64,000 bases of DNA, from NCBI RefSeq assembly GCF_037392515.1, contig NC_090283.1:23568249-23632248 (forward strand), given 5' to 3'. Shown here one piece after another: positions 24,223 to 36,030 of the stretch. Both the position numbers and the translations under genes were made by a program. Each line of letters opens with the position of its first letter. Positions within the stretch are counted from its first letter, which is position 1. Under the pieces are notes generated by a model. The model made no database searches. It had not been told where the DNA came from and saw only the letters and a program-made list of their open reading frames with translations. This DNA is from Haliotis asinina (lineage: Eukaryota; Mollusca; Gastropoda; Lepetellida; Haliotidae).

Positions 24223-25329
24223 GTTGCCTTGATCCAAGTGGCATACGACGGTGGTATTTAAATAGAAAAGACAATCAAATGATAGATTATACAACTTGTT
24301 AACAAAATGTGTAAGAAATCCCCACAGAACCAGCAAAATATAACACTGACAACTTTTAGATATTCAATACTTTTATATTCAGCAAACAAAGGCAAAAATA
24401 TACAGATTCACAAGAGAGGTTTCACTTACAATGCAAATGAGTCAAATCTACAGTAATATGTCACAAATATAATGTCGACTCAACGTAGTCTTGATGTGAG
24501 AGTGAGAAACAATTATGCTGAATGTAACACAGCGAGCGGCCAGGCAGAGGTTATGTAGATCAAGCCTTGACGGAGATGCTGGCAGATATGTACTCCAGTA
24601 GTCTGTGTGTATTCCGTGTATCTCCGTGTCCAACAACACGGCAACTAGCATTTATATATACAGTCAATAATTCCTGAACGTTTACCGTAGAATGTTCCAG
24701 AAGTCTCCCGGAAATACGCAAGTAATCAAAGCATAAGGTCAAGGGGATGTAACTCTAAAGCACTTCCTGAAATCCTGCTGCCAAAATACTAAAAGTACCG
24801 AACATTTGTGATATGAAATGTGATCTATCATAATTATTATTCAAAACAATAAACGTTGTGACCCAATAATAATAATAATTACTAAATTAATAATACAATT
24901 TACAGAAAATAGACTCGCGTAACAAACTGAACTTTCGACTGTAACCACACATGCACGAACGCGCGCGCGCACACGCTCACGAGCACGCAACCATACTGAT
25001 TACCTGTATATCAACAAGGTGGTTTCACCTTTAGTAGTCAAATAGTAGCGATCTCCAAAATAAAATAAAACGATATTTAGTACTTTTAATATGGCTGTAT
25101 GATGACTAAGTTATATGCTTCTCCATCGAGTAATTTAGAGTATGATGCACGCCTTTTCCTGGAAGTGTTACCCCTACCTTCACTGCTGACTCTGCTATAG
25201 TCCGTTTGGCTCAAAAGCTGACCGATGAATGACACGCTGTGAGTGAGTGAGTGAGTGCAACGTAACTCGAAAACGAATACGGATAACATACTGAATGACA
25301 CGCTGATCATAATCAGAACATTATACCAT
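24223..25329. other. No gene recognised; A+T-rich
   Basis: It holds a TAATAATAATAATTA run near 24865 and a GCGCGCGCACAC run at 24960-24975. A block at about 24462-24808 has, on the minus strand, a TATATATAAATGC box and TG...CA ends reminiscent of an LTR, but I found no partner LTR and no target duplication. Confidence 0.4.
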
Positions 25330-25600
25330 GTGAGTGGGTGAGTTTAGTTTTACGCCGCACTCAGCAATATTCCAGCCATATGGCGGCGGTCTGTAAATAA
25401 TCGAGTCTATACCATTCAATCCACTGATAAACAACATGAGCATCGATCTGCGCAATTGGGAACCGATGACATGTGCCAACTAAGTCAGCAAACCTGACCA
25501 CCTGATCCCGTTAGTCGCATCTTACAACAAGCATAGTCGCCTTTTATGGCAGGCATGGGTTGCTGAAGGCCTATTCTACCCAGGGACCTTCACGGGTAAT
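25330..25600 (-). repeat. Family B dispersed repeat, near full length
   Basis: The best copy in the window: GTTTAGTTTTACGCCGCAC, CAGCAATATTCCAGCC, CGGTCTGTAAATAATCGAG, ATGAGCATCGATCTGCGC, CCCGTTAGTCGCATC, GGCATGGGTTGCTGAAGG and GACCTTCACGGG follow each other without a gap. No tRNA head is obvious, but its tail is shared with family T. Confidence 0.85.
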
Positions 25601-26198
25601 ATCATCTGAGGTTTTTGCAGAATATTTTACTTAATAATAATAAAGTTGTTTAACAAACCATCATTAATATATTGACACAGTTCATTGTTATTACAAGGGA
25701 GGTGTCCAGAGAAAGGCACAGCCAGGTGTTGGGAAGCACGTGCAAGTGTCGAGAAGGTTATATATTCATTAACCTCTGCTGTTATGTCTTTTTGCAATCT
25801 CGCTTTCATTTGGAAGATCGCCTCTGTCTACATGACGCGGAAACAAATCGCATCTGCTTCTCGACTGGATTTTTAAAATCAGTAAACCTAGCTTCAGACT
25901 GATATAAAAATTGTTAATTATGTTGAAGTTGATCGTACAAAAGATTAGTTTAATTAATTAATTAGTTTAAAAATAGTTTAAACAAAGCAGTCAAAATCGG
26001 TGAAATAAATGTGTACATGATGAACTCAAAAACCGCCAATCGAAGGGTTTTCGAACTCGGGGCATAGCATGCGTCCGGCGCGTCACATTATGTCATACGA
26101 TTGCTTGCGACACAGCTTCTCGGTGTGAAGTTTGGCGGTTACCGTGACAACGGGTAACATATATTCCAGTTGTCATCCTTCTGGAGAGGTGACAATAT

Positions 26199-26285
26199 AA
26201 GTTGTTCACTGGTCACGGGGGGACCATGAGTTACCCTCGATTTTTGTTAATGTTCCCTGAGCCTGGAGGGACCAGTGAACAACGT
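26199..26285. repeat. Short inverted-repeat element (MITE-like)
   Basis: GTTGTTCACTGGTC at 26201-26214 is exactly complementary to GACCAGTGAACAAC at 26270-26283. The core (CCTCGATTTTTGTTAATGTTC, CCTGAGCC) recurs in part at about 31480-31590 with a diverged arm. Confidence 0.7.
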
Positions 26286-26433
26286 ATTTATCTTACCGAA
26301 CACCGAAGCATGGGTACAGGATCGTACACTTCAGCCAACGTGTGCAAATCAAACGATTCGAATCTTACATCTTGCTGTTTTTCCCGCAGGTATTGTCTTA
26401 GTAAAGTCACCGCTGTGTAATCCCCCTTCTTAA

Positions 26434-26640
26434 AGATCACATGCACTCTAGTAGGGTACAAATACAAAATCACTTGCTGACATCGCTATAAATGAAACCC
26501 CGCCATTAAAACTACTCATTTCGACCTTTAAGTAACTTAAATCGACCTTTCTGTCAACAGTGCACAATTCTCAGCCGCAGACGAAATTTCAACCAATCAG
26601 AGCGTCGCGTCTCCGTGACGTAATTGTACATTTGAACGTT
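26434..26640 (+). repeat. Family C dispersed repeat, copy 1 (left part)
   Basis: It starts after TTAA with AGATCACATGCACTCTAG, then GGGTACAAATACAAAATCAC, TGACATCGCTATAAATG and CAGTGCACAATTCTCAGCC. It matches copies at 41995 and 56845, and ends soon after CCGTGACGTAATTG. Confidence 0.8.
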
Positions 26641-28533
26641 TTATCATAATATATCTATTGGAAAGAGCTTAAAATGTTTCATCGCCAGATTTTGAGGGCG
26701 AGACACGAAAACAAATTTAGACTTCTCCCTCATATCGATTTCCATTCGTAAGACATCGGTTATTTCCGTGCATTATGTGTCATTTACTGTTATTGAGATA
26801 AAAAATTACACTACCACGAAGTACAGAATGAGTTGCTATTGGCAGCGGGGTGTATCGCAATGCGCCTGCTTATAGAAGGGGTGCATCGAAAATAATAGAA
26901 GAGCCCTCAGATAATCAGATAGCGACCATTATGTGCGAGGGAAGATACGGACCAATGAAACTGAAAGTATTTTGCATGAAGGTAAGATGAATGTATTATC
27001 TAAACCAAAAGTTGCCTCGTCTATTTTTTTATGTCAGTTTACATTTAAGCAACCATTTCGTGAAAGCCATCCACAGTTGGACTGATTGTACCACCTTAAC
27101 CAGTAAATATGATTCAGGTCACGTATAACGCGGACCCAAGTGTCTTGATGTAATGGAAGCCGTAGCATATGTGTGAGCCAACGTGGATGAACGCCAGCGA
27201 AACACCAACATGACACTCCCACAAGGATTACTGTCGGCGAAGTCTCACATGTGTTGCGAAGAACACTGACGCCCCCGAACATCATGTAGTAACGCATGTG
27301 TTACTCGACTTGTATCATTTGTAAATTAATGCAGTCTCTGACCCATCTGTCGTTCTTTCTCCCATCTCCCATTGCCTCTGTCGCAATTTAATTTAAAGAG
27401 TTGAACTGGTAAAGTTTCAAACCTACTTCATGCAATATTACGGCTGGAGACGATCCAGAATGACCTTACAATTGTACCCATGGGGGATATAATGGTTTAA
27501 CATTTTCTTTTTTTTCTGATAAACTGAAATACAGTATAAAGATCAATATTATTTAGAAGCATGATATAAGTTAACTGGTTGACATGTTAACGTTTGATGC
27601 TTGATTACACACACAAAAAAGCAAAAAAACCATCCAGTTGTACAAGATTCATCTCTAAAACGTCAAGAAGCCTATGGTAATAGTATTAGCATTGTATCAA
27701 CGGCCATTTTAAAAATACGCTTAATGTTATACAGATCTGAGAGGAACTGCAATAGCTGCGAAACAGACCGATCTTTTCACACGTTTTTTAAGTGAAAATG
27801 TGCATTACTGAATAGAGATAAGTATACATATACAAATCTACTAAACACAATTGTTAGAATCTGAAAAGGCGTGGTTGCCAGTTCAGATGAACATTTACAC
27901 AAAGCTCGATCCTGAACGCCGCGAGCGCCCGCAAACCATCCACACTGCTGCTTCGCCAGGCGAACCAAGATGGCGACCACGCATGTTATTCGACAATGAA
28001 AAATAAGAAAAACAGGATTTATGGGTTTCAGCTTCTTTACGGTGAATAACATGACGTTTCATAACGTATACTTTCTCCTGCATCAGGTGCCATAATGTCA
28101 TTCGTCACCACTCGCCCCTATCAGTAACCTCCAACAAGAAGACAAGGTACTCGGTTGGCCCGGAATAACACGAGTTGATCGCGAATGGTTTAATCTAACC
28201 AAGCGCCCGCGTACGTTCAGGACCGATGCGAGTCTTCGCGGGAGACAATAGCCTCCACGATAGTGAGATATAGAGAGCAACAATATCTTATTTTTTAAAT
28301 GCATTAAACATGTGATTCAGTAGCTTAGAAGGCCTTTAAAGCCGTTTGTGATGGTAGTGGACAAGAGCTTCTTAAAGATGGACAAATTGGGAATTCTAGG
28401 TATACCGTGTTCAGAGACTGACGTCGCAGTTAGCGAAAAGCTTCATATCTGAACAAGTAGTGAAACGCCTCGTCTCCAACAGCGTTTGATAAAGTGTCAC
28501 AACACCAACAGTGGCTCGTGACAACGTATTACA
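26641..28533. other. No gene recognised
   Basis: Open frames here are short and without a recognisable domain. A minus-strand frame at 27034-27297 begins with a Tc1/mariner-like MMFGGVSV but the rest does not hold up. Confidence 0.4.
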
Positions 28534-28563
28534 GATGACCTTCACCCCGGAGTGAAGGTCATC
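28534..28563. promoter_or_regulatory. Perfect 12-bp hairpin upstream of gene B
   Basis: GATGACCTTCAC, a 6-base loop CCCGGA, then GTGAAGGTCATC. It lies 107 bases before the gene B start codon. The arms contain TGACCTTCA and TGAAGGTCA, which resemble nuclear-receptor half-sites (AGGTCA) in everted arrangement; that role is inferred only. Confidence 0.45.
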
Positions 28564-28669
28564 TTATCACGTTACACACTAACATGATTAACCCTTGGTG
28601 TATATTAACTGTATATGATAGGACACAATAGGCGTGCTTCTGAGGTAGGCTGTTCAGTTAAGGTGATTG

Positions 28670-31600
28670 ATGAGAAAGATGAAGACTTTTACAGTTATTT
28701 CACTACTTTGCGCCCTATCAGGAGTGTTTGGTTATCACGTTACGAAGTTCCGGTCTTACGATGACAATACAAAAGATGCGTACGACATCATGGATATTCT
28801 TATGCGTCCACGGACACCGGACAGATACCTGCCACAGTCGTATTTCCAGAAATATGTGAGTTACGAAATGTGCAAAACGCGTTATCATTTTAAAAAAATG
28901 TAAATTCACTCATTCACTTCGTCGTCTCAAATTCGATTTCCTACGACCGTTAAACATAAAAAGTGTTGGGGTCATATGCACAAAACGTTGATAACAAAAC
29001 GTGAAGTCATTAACTGACAAGTCCATAGGTCCGGCTCGGTAGTCCAGTGGTGAGTTTTCGCTCCTCATGCTTGGATCTGGGTTCGGGTCTACATATGCGT
29101 ATCATCAATATAATATAACCCCATTCACTGAACCACGTGACTGAGAGTCGAGTATCACCTGCGTTTTGAAACTTAAGAACGTCGTTTTTTTTTTTGGGGG
29201 GGGGGGGGTTGTGTTATTTTGTTTCTTTTTTTCTAATTTTATATAGTGTTGTTTTAGGGTGGAGGTCGCAGTTCACGTCTGACGGCGTTCTCTTACAAAA
29301 ACTGCGGTGACCCCACAACGGAGACAGCGAAACTTCTTGCTCTACAAATTACTCCTGACCCTATTGTGCTTCCGGGTAATGTGCAATTGGCCTTCAACGT
29401 GCAGAACCTGAAAACAGCTCAGTCACCCATACAGGTATGCCTTTCTGTGTTTGCATGCATCAGCGGCTAAAGCGTCCACTCGCCACATGAAAGACCTGGG
29501 TTCGATTCCTCGCATGTATATAACTTGTGAAGCCCGTTTCTTGTGTGCTTTGATATTTCTGGCATATTGTTAAAAGCAGTATAGAACAAAACGCACGCAC
29601 TCCACATTGAATATGTACTGCTTTGAGGCAGACTGTGACGTCATAATCAATTTAAATCACTGAATTCTCTGCTTCTGAAATGCTGTTATTTATACCTTTA
29701 ACATTATACGTTGTATATTTCCCTTGAGGTTAATACGGTCCGATGTACACCTCTTTGTAGCTGTGTTATCCGAACCGGTATCTCTCTTCCAGTTATCACA
29801 ATACTGATTCTGTTTGTTGTGAAACTTTCACAGGTATCACACGAACGATCAATGTATGCAATATTACTAGCGACATTGCTGTTTCTTTAGGTCATGAGTT
29901 CTACGAATGTTTTGACCTCCCCTCGTAACACGAGTTTCAACTTATTATGACGCCGCAGTCAGCAATATTCTAGCTGTATAGCGATTGTCTGTAAATAATC
30001 GTGTTTGGACCAAAGTATCCATTGATCAACACCAGGAGCATCGATCTACTCAACTAGGATACGATGACATGTGTTAGCCAAGTCATCGAGTCTGACCACT
30101 GGTCCCGTTTGTCTCTTCTTACGACAAGCATGGGTTGCTGAAGACCAATTCTAACCCGGATCTTCATGGGTGGATAGACTTGGAGAAAAAACAGCTTTCA
30201 CGCTACTGGTACTTCATTATTGGCTGCTATGTTACATTATTAATTGTCCATTTAACTTTGGATTGGTGATGCAGACTGCAGAGAGTTTTTAACTTTGTGA
30301 AGGACACGAGTATCGGCTTTTCAAGGATTGTAATCACGGCCAAACTGGAATTTGAACCCAATGTCGGTAGATTCTTTGCGAAATTAGCCCTGTGGGTTGC
30401 ACTGGTTAAACGAACCATATATCAAATTCCGTCTAAGTCGTTGACAACTTGTTTGTTTGTTTGTTTGTTTGTTTCCCCAAGGCATTCTCTGGATTCGGAT
30501 TCTAACCACCATCTTCACACTTTTGCACTGAGTGAGACAACCACTCTTTTTTTTCCGTAGGCTGACGTGACATTAAAAAAGAAGATCCTGTCCCTATGGG
30601 TGGAAATTCCTTGCATTGAAAATGTGGGGTCCTGCAGCTACTCTGACTTCTGTGAGGTTCTTGCGCCAGTCCAGTGTCCGCCAGCCTTCACCGAGAACAA
30701 CATTCCCTGCCAGTGCCCTTTTCCTGCGGTGAGTCCACGTTGTAAATATACTCAACAGCAAATGAAACGCAAGTCTGTTTTTGCCGCAGTTTTTTTTAAA
30801 AATAGAAGACATGAACATGAACGCTTACTTTGAGAGATTTCATTTTTTGCGTTTCTTTTGTTATCAGTATATATTACTAAACATCAATTAACCGTTCCAA
30901 CCGTCCTGATTATGTCACAAAACATCCATTAACCATCAAACCCGTGTCCTGAATATATACTAAAACACCAACTGACCATTCCAACTCGTGTCCTGAGTAT
31001 GTCCTAAAACATGCACTAATCTGTCCAAATCGTGTCCTTCTCGCTCCTGTGGGTATATCTAGACGTCTGTGTCTACGTCAAACACAAATGAACACTTCCA
31101 GGTCCTCTTAGTCCCTTGGCCTGACTGGCCCTACTGGTAATTACCATTCCAACTCGTGTCCTGAGTATGTCCTAAAACATGCACTAATCTGTCCAAATCG
31201 TGTCCTTCTCGCTCCTGTGGGTATATCTAGACGTCTGTGTCCACGTCAAACACAAATGAACACTTCCAGGTCCTCTTAGTCCCTTGGCCTGACTGGCCCT
31301 ACTGGTAATTGCCGTGTCCAGTTACACTGTCCGCTAACAAGCGAGGAACATTTCAGTGTACCCCGCTTGCAACTCATTTGGCACTTTGAGTTAGCATTTG
31401 TTTCATCTAGAATAACACTGACACACGTGTTATGTACAATTAGTAATTAGTAATTTGTTCGGTGAGATAAATACTTTGTTCAAGGATCCCTGGGGTCCCA
31501 TGGGTTGATTTACCTTACCCTCAACCTCGATGTTTGTTTATGTTCCCTGAGCCCATGCTGCCCAATAGGTTGGAGTCACTAGTACGAGGTTAGCGTGACG

Positions 31601-33302
31601 TCACAAAGAGTTGTTGCAATAACAGATAACGATGATGAAACAAGAGGGACAAAGTTTAGTAGCCGTTTAATCTTGATTGGCGTTGATTAAACCCGATATA
31701 TTCAACTTGTCCATAATGTTATGTACCTGCTTGATAACGATGTTTGCATCCACACCGTCGCACCGATTACAATAAGGAACTTATCGCTCCATCAATATTG
31801 TTCCTGTTCATCATAACAGCTTCTAAATGTCACGTAAAAATCATCAAAGGCAATGACAAGCAGGTCAAAATTTCTTGACATATTGCATTTTTCTAACGAT
31901 TACCAATAACATTGGTCTCCATCACACCGCAGGTCCTTTTGTTCCACCTAGTCTTATTAAACCAGGTGCAGACAGGGTATCCTGCATCTGTAGAGTTAAA
32001 AATGCATATGAAATTGCAGCGACGTATATTCGCGATAAAATTATTCTTGATGAGGTTGAAGATTAGGACGTTCTGTCTCTGTTCTGGCGTATAAATCGGA
32101 GGAATATGTCTTAATTTACGTAGAAGAGAAATTTAGGCATAATAATGAATAAGTTTCAGAAAGTATTATCTGGAAACTGGGAAGAATTGCTTCAGGGACT
32201 GTAAATTCTTGCTTCAAAGTTATACTTAGGAACACTCCGTTATTTATGAAGATTTGCCATGACGTGTTAATATTGTGTGTGTTCGTCTGTGGAAATACAT
32301 TCACATGGGCATTTAATCTTCTTGCAAAATAGAGGCTTGGCTTTGTGTAGACAATGCCAATTAGAAAGTGATGGATTGGTGTGGCAATATCGATATGGCA
32401 GTGTGTATTCATAGGTTTCGGTCGAGGCAGCCGTGCCGACTTACACTTGTCAGAGGAGTATGCAAAGTCTGTGATCTAGATGCATGTCGTCCGACTTCCA
32501 TTTTTAGAAGCATTGTTGTGAAAGTGTAATCGGAAGTATAAAATGGGTTAGGCTTGAGGCTGGCTGACCCCATTCTTGCACTTGACATGTACTCTTCAGA
32601 AAAAGTTGGGGTACCTAAACATTGAATTCTAGTAGAAAGAAAACCCACTGAAGGACGTTACAATGACATACATCTTGTGTATGCAGCATCATTTCACATT
32701 ATCACCACATGTAAACACAATGCATAGGAAGCACGTGCACAACATGGGAGCCTGCTACATGGGGTGTCATTATGAATCTTGACGTTTTTCAGGCAGGTCG
32801 ATAAATCACTGTAGACCATTTTCTTCTGCTAATCTTCTTGCATCTGTGCACGGTCAGGGTTTTCAGGGTGAAATCACACACTACTGACTGAAAATTGTAA
32901 ACCTGAAATTTTCATGTCATACTCCAGTCACCTAACAAGGGGGATAACTGAACGAACAGCTTTGCTTTGAATGAAATCCATGTGATGATGCATTCTCAAA
33001 ACATCCATATTCAACATTGATTCAATCCCATATATCTCCCAATTTCGACAACCGTACATTGAGAGTACAGTTCCCCTACTTTTTCTAAAAAGTATATAAC
33101 TGGACACTTACTTAAAGCGGCGTAAAAGCATACTCACTCATTCAGCTGGACACCTCCATTTCAGGGCAACTACACACTCCCAAGTACCCAGTTTGAGATC
33201 AGCTTATCGAACATTCCGACCGGGGACTACTCAGGACAGATTGACCTAAAGATGGGCTCGGACCCTATTGCCTGTTACGAAGTGGAGATTACACTTGGTT
33301 AA
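28670..33302 (+). CDS. Ganglioside GM2 activator-like protein, gene B (4 exons)
   Basis: Exons 28670-28855, 29258-29434, 30561-30728 and 33165-33302, all phase 0 with GT/AG borders, encode 222 residues. Residues 4-21 (MKTFTVISLLCALSGVFG) are a signal peptide. The acidic/polar link has DDNTKDAYDIMDILMRPRTP, almost as in gene A. The ML lipid-binding domain has FSYKNCGDP near residue 70, CSYSDFC, IPCQCPFP and GNYTLPSTQFE, ending CYEVEITLG. Eight cysteines in the mature part equal the number in vertebrate GM2 activator (four disulphides). Exons 2 and 3 are 177 and 168 bp, exactly as in gene A, so the two are duplicates. An ATTAAA lies at 33337. The likely role is binding and transfer of glycolipid in lysosome or secretions; this is inferred from the family. 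All exons are intact. Confidence 0.9.
29030..29115 (+). repeat. tRNA-headed SINE (family T), head only
   Basis: GGCTCGGTAGTCCAGTGGTG and CTGGGTTCGGGTC mark boxes A and B. It lies in intron 1 of gene B. Confidence 0.5.
29455..29600 (+). repeat. tRNA-headed SINE (family T)
   Basis: GCGGCTAAAGCGTCCACTCG, CCTGGGTTCGATTCCTCG, CTTGTGAAGCCCGTTTC and GGCATATTGTTAAAAGCAG follow family order. It starts 20 bases after exon 2 of gene B. Confidence 0.75.
29945..30180 (-). repeat. Family B dispersed repeat
   Basis: TTATGACGCCGCAGTCAGC, GATTGTCTGTAAATAATCG, GATCAACACCAGGAGCATCG and CATGGGTTGCTGAAGACC are in order. It lies in intron 2 of gene B. Confidence 0.8.
30975..31310. repeat. 168-bp tandem duplication in gene B intron 3
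   Basis: ACCATTCCAACTCGTGTCC starts at 30975 and again at 31143. The two copies are almost identical (one clear difference, GTCTACGTC against GTCCACGTC). Shorter, older versions of the same AAAACAT...GTGTCC motif lie just upstream. Confidence 0.9.
31900..33090 (-). pseudogene. Degenerate coding-like block, possibly a LINE 3' remnant
   Basis: On the minus strand 33040-33090 contains a LYGC-type phrase as found after the reverse transcriptase domain of non-LTR elements. Open frames at 32409-32648 (with MEVGRHASRSQ) and 32116-32412 follow. Phrases of the EKGRHxxP type occur in the C-terminal part of some mollusc and echinoderm LINE proteins; I recall this only generally. No catalytic reverse-transcriptase motif is visible. 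It lies in intron 3 of gene B. Confidence 0.3.
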
Positions 33303-33336
33303 TTCGAAATATTGTACATGGCTGTCAAATCAAGAC

Positions 33337-33342
33337 ATTAAA
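33337..33342 (+). terminator. ATTAAA poly(A) signal of gene B
   Basis: ATTAAA begins 35 bases after the stop codon. Confidence 0.55.
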
Positions 33343-34214
33343 GTTCAGCTTTTCGCTCATTATTCTTTGGTACTTGTTGTTTTTTGTGTGTCATTGAAAG
33401 TGGACTTGATGATCAAACTGACCTGAATTCAGACTATAGCTCTACTTCGATATGTCGAATGTACGGATGTCTCGAGGAAAAGTGTGCTTCCTGTGTATTC
33501 CTTTCATATTCGTCATTTTTGGCTGTGTCTAACATCAGATAAATGGAAGAATTAAAGTATGTTCCTGTAACTTCGACTTATCGGTGTTTGCATTCGACTT
33601 TTGCTAAAACAGGTGTTGCATTGCGCTGTTTATTACTCGCTTGTGCCTATATTACACTGTGTGTTCGTTATTTCCATATTAAATGTTGGTATTTCCAGAG
33701 CGAGACCGAGGGATATGCCGATATTTAGGCAGGATTGCTGGAAACATTCTATGATATGTGCACGAATATAATCCTCTATTTATTACAAACGATTTCAAAT
33801 TAAGAAACAATATCCCTAAACTACTTTCAAATTAAGAAAAATTATCCCTAAACTATTTTCAAACATAGGCTGGCTATCTACCGTTGCCGCATGTAGAACG
33901 CAACGTCACTGAAGAAACGTGACGTCATAGCATTGCATTCTAAACGACCTCCCATGTAATACCATTCTTATGGAACGAGTTTGATAATAAATCATTAAGT
34001 TGTTTACCATCCTCTACATGAATCTGTTTAACTGTCCTGTCGTAGATTCGGAGAGCGGTTAAATTCATTCTGTCTTGAAAGGTGCAATTATTGCCACATC
34101 GCCTAAAATATCCAATAATGTTTCTGGCAAAGATTGGGATTTGTTTCATTAGATATGTAAATAACATTTATGAAAGAAAACCTCAGCTGCGTTAAATCAG
34201 AAAGCAGAAACAGC
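33343..34214. other. No gene recognised
   Basis: A+T-rich. A short duplicated phrase (CTTTCAAATTAAGAAA...ATCCCTAAACTA) lies at 33790-33865. Confidence 0.5.
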
Positions 34215-34405
34215 AATATACTAGCTACATGGTGTGTCTGCAAAATAATCCAATCTGGATCAGACAATCCAGTGATCAACAGTATAGGCATCCATCTACA
34301 CAATTAGGAACCTGATGATTTGTGTCAACCACCCGATCCCGATAATCGCCTAGTCGCCTTTCATTGCTGAAGACCTATTAAACCGTGGATCTTCACGGGT
34401 CGACT
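34215..34405 (-). repeat. Family B repeat, partial
   Basis: TCTGCAAAATAATCCAATC, GATCAGACAATCCAGTGATC, CCCGATCCCGATAATCGCC and GGATCTTCACGGGTCGAC are in family order with deletions. Confidence 0.65.
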
Positions 34406-34821
34406 GAGAAAGAAAGAGAACAAATTAGAGTAACGTTAATGCATATATTCTAAAACAACCCTGTGTTATAGGCCGAACACAAGTTCAATGTAAGGGACAT
34501 GACGAAGACTCCAAGAGTTACCGCCCTTGAATGATTTTCATTTTGATTGCATAACTGCCGACTTCAAACATTCAAGTCGCAGCAAGATGAGTGAGGTCAA
34601 AGGCGGGTGCAGAGAGGTGTGGAGTGGGATAGGGTGCAGGGGTGGTCGGAAATTTCCGGGACACGATCCGTGACGAATAAATGTATCCATGTTTCGCAAG
34701 AACGAAACATTACTAACATTCTCTGCTTCCTTTTCTAATGAAGACAAGTTAACCAGCTGTTTGTGCCTCTTGACCTTCCGGGTCATGCACACGTGGAGTA
34801 GCTCGGGTTACGCTGAACAAA

Positions 34822-34908
34822 ATGCAGGCCCAGTACCTGTTGTGGGACCGAATTGTTAACACCATGTTTCCTGACAAAATATTAAGCAACAAGGATGACA
34901 TGTTAAAG
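34822..34908 (+). CDS. Possible first exon of an unknown gene
   Basis: An ATG opens 29 codons (MQAQYLLWDRIVNTMFPDKI...) that end at AAG followed by GTAAAT, a fair splice donor, in phase 0. Composition looks coding. I found no second exon downstream in the next 4 kb and no known domain, so this is a guess. Confidence 0.2.
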
Positions 34909-35187
34909 GTAAATATTCAAAAAGTGCCTAACCTTTAGTGACTGTTAAATTGATTTATCTGATAACATTGACAACATCGCCCGAACACAGCCGCCCTCAG
35001 AAACAACATGCAAAATGTGTGGCATGAATGTGCTCCATTCTACACGTATACACCTTGATCGGTGCAGACCTATCATTCCTCTGATACAACAACCCTGTCC
35101 TACTTTCATCTTCATGGGTCATGAATCCTGAGATAGGGTTGTCAACGATGTTGTTGAGATCACGCATATGGACAGGCCTCAAGTCCA

Positions 35188-35336
35188 GGGGCCCGTTTCA
35201 CAAAACGCTCGTAGCCTAAGATCTCGTAAGTTTTCTCGTAGCCATTGTACCTCCTATACTGTAACACAGGAGCTATGGATGCTACGAGAAAAGTTACGAG
35301 ATCTTAGGCTTACGAGAGTTTCGTGAAACGGGCCCC
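35188..35336. mobile_element. 149-bp palindromic MITE
   Basis: GGGGCCCGTTTCAC at the left and GTGAAACGGGCCCC at the right are inverted copies, and the internal parts GCCTAAGATCTCGTAA and TTACGAGATCTTAGGC are also complementary, so most of the element folds on itself. MITEs with GGGCCCGTTTCAC ends are widespread in invertebrate genomes. Confidence 0.85.
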
Positions 35337-35452
35337 TGGTATATCACAGCCTCTCAGCTTAATGTTGAAGGCCAGCACGAAGTAATGCATACTGGAAGGT
35401 TGATCACTTTATTTGAACATACAGGTTGGTTTCCGACAAACGTCATCTTACA

Positions 35453-35555
35453 GACGAAACAAACGCCTTAACATCCGTGAATATCCGCTGAAACAAACGC
35501 CTTAACACCGTGAAGATCCGAAGAAACAAACGCCTTAACACCCTTGCAGATCCGT
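35453..35555. repeat. ~34-bp tandem repeat, 3 units
   Basis: GAAACAAACGCCTTAACA occurs three times, each followed by a variable C(C)GTGAAGATCCG-type end. Confidence 0.85.
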
Positions 35556-36026
35556 TAATGCTTGTCGCAAAAGGCGACAGGTAGCTGTTTTCGATGATTC
35601 GTAGCGTATAACTTTTGAAATAATGATCCGATTGTGACCATTTATAGCTCATTGTGTAGAGAAATCATCTGGCTTTCGATCCGTTGGCCTCGATGGGGCC
35701 TTAAAAATATTTTACGCGGTAACATGTAACTTTGATCGAGGAGGGGGTGGTTTCTTCGTTACATCCCTTTCCTTTTATATAGTACTAGGGTAGGGTCTAT
35801 ACATCTATATGTCTTTCGAACGCCGTTTCAAAGCGATACAAGCCCCTGTGGTCTCACAGTGGTTCCATGAGTGGACTGGTCATATCTCCTATTTCGTTAG
35901 GTAGTTCAGAATTTAGTATAACCCAGACAATTAATCTCTCAAAACAACATGCACCGTCAGCCCCGTAAAATCAAAGGATTTTTACCGTAATAACAAATGT
36001 CTACTTCCCGGTAAGACATCGTTACC
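35556..36026. other. No gene recognised
   Basis: No open frame of note and no repeat match within the window. Confidence 0.45.
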
Positions 36027-36030
36027 TTAA

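Noticed and set aside
27034-27297. Tc1/mariner transposase fragment (MMFGGVSV, later RDLNHI)
   Set aside because: Only two short phrases resemble the family; no DDE motifs, no inverted ends, and the intervening sequence does not fit.
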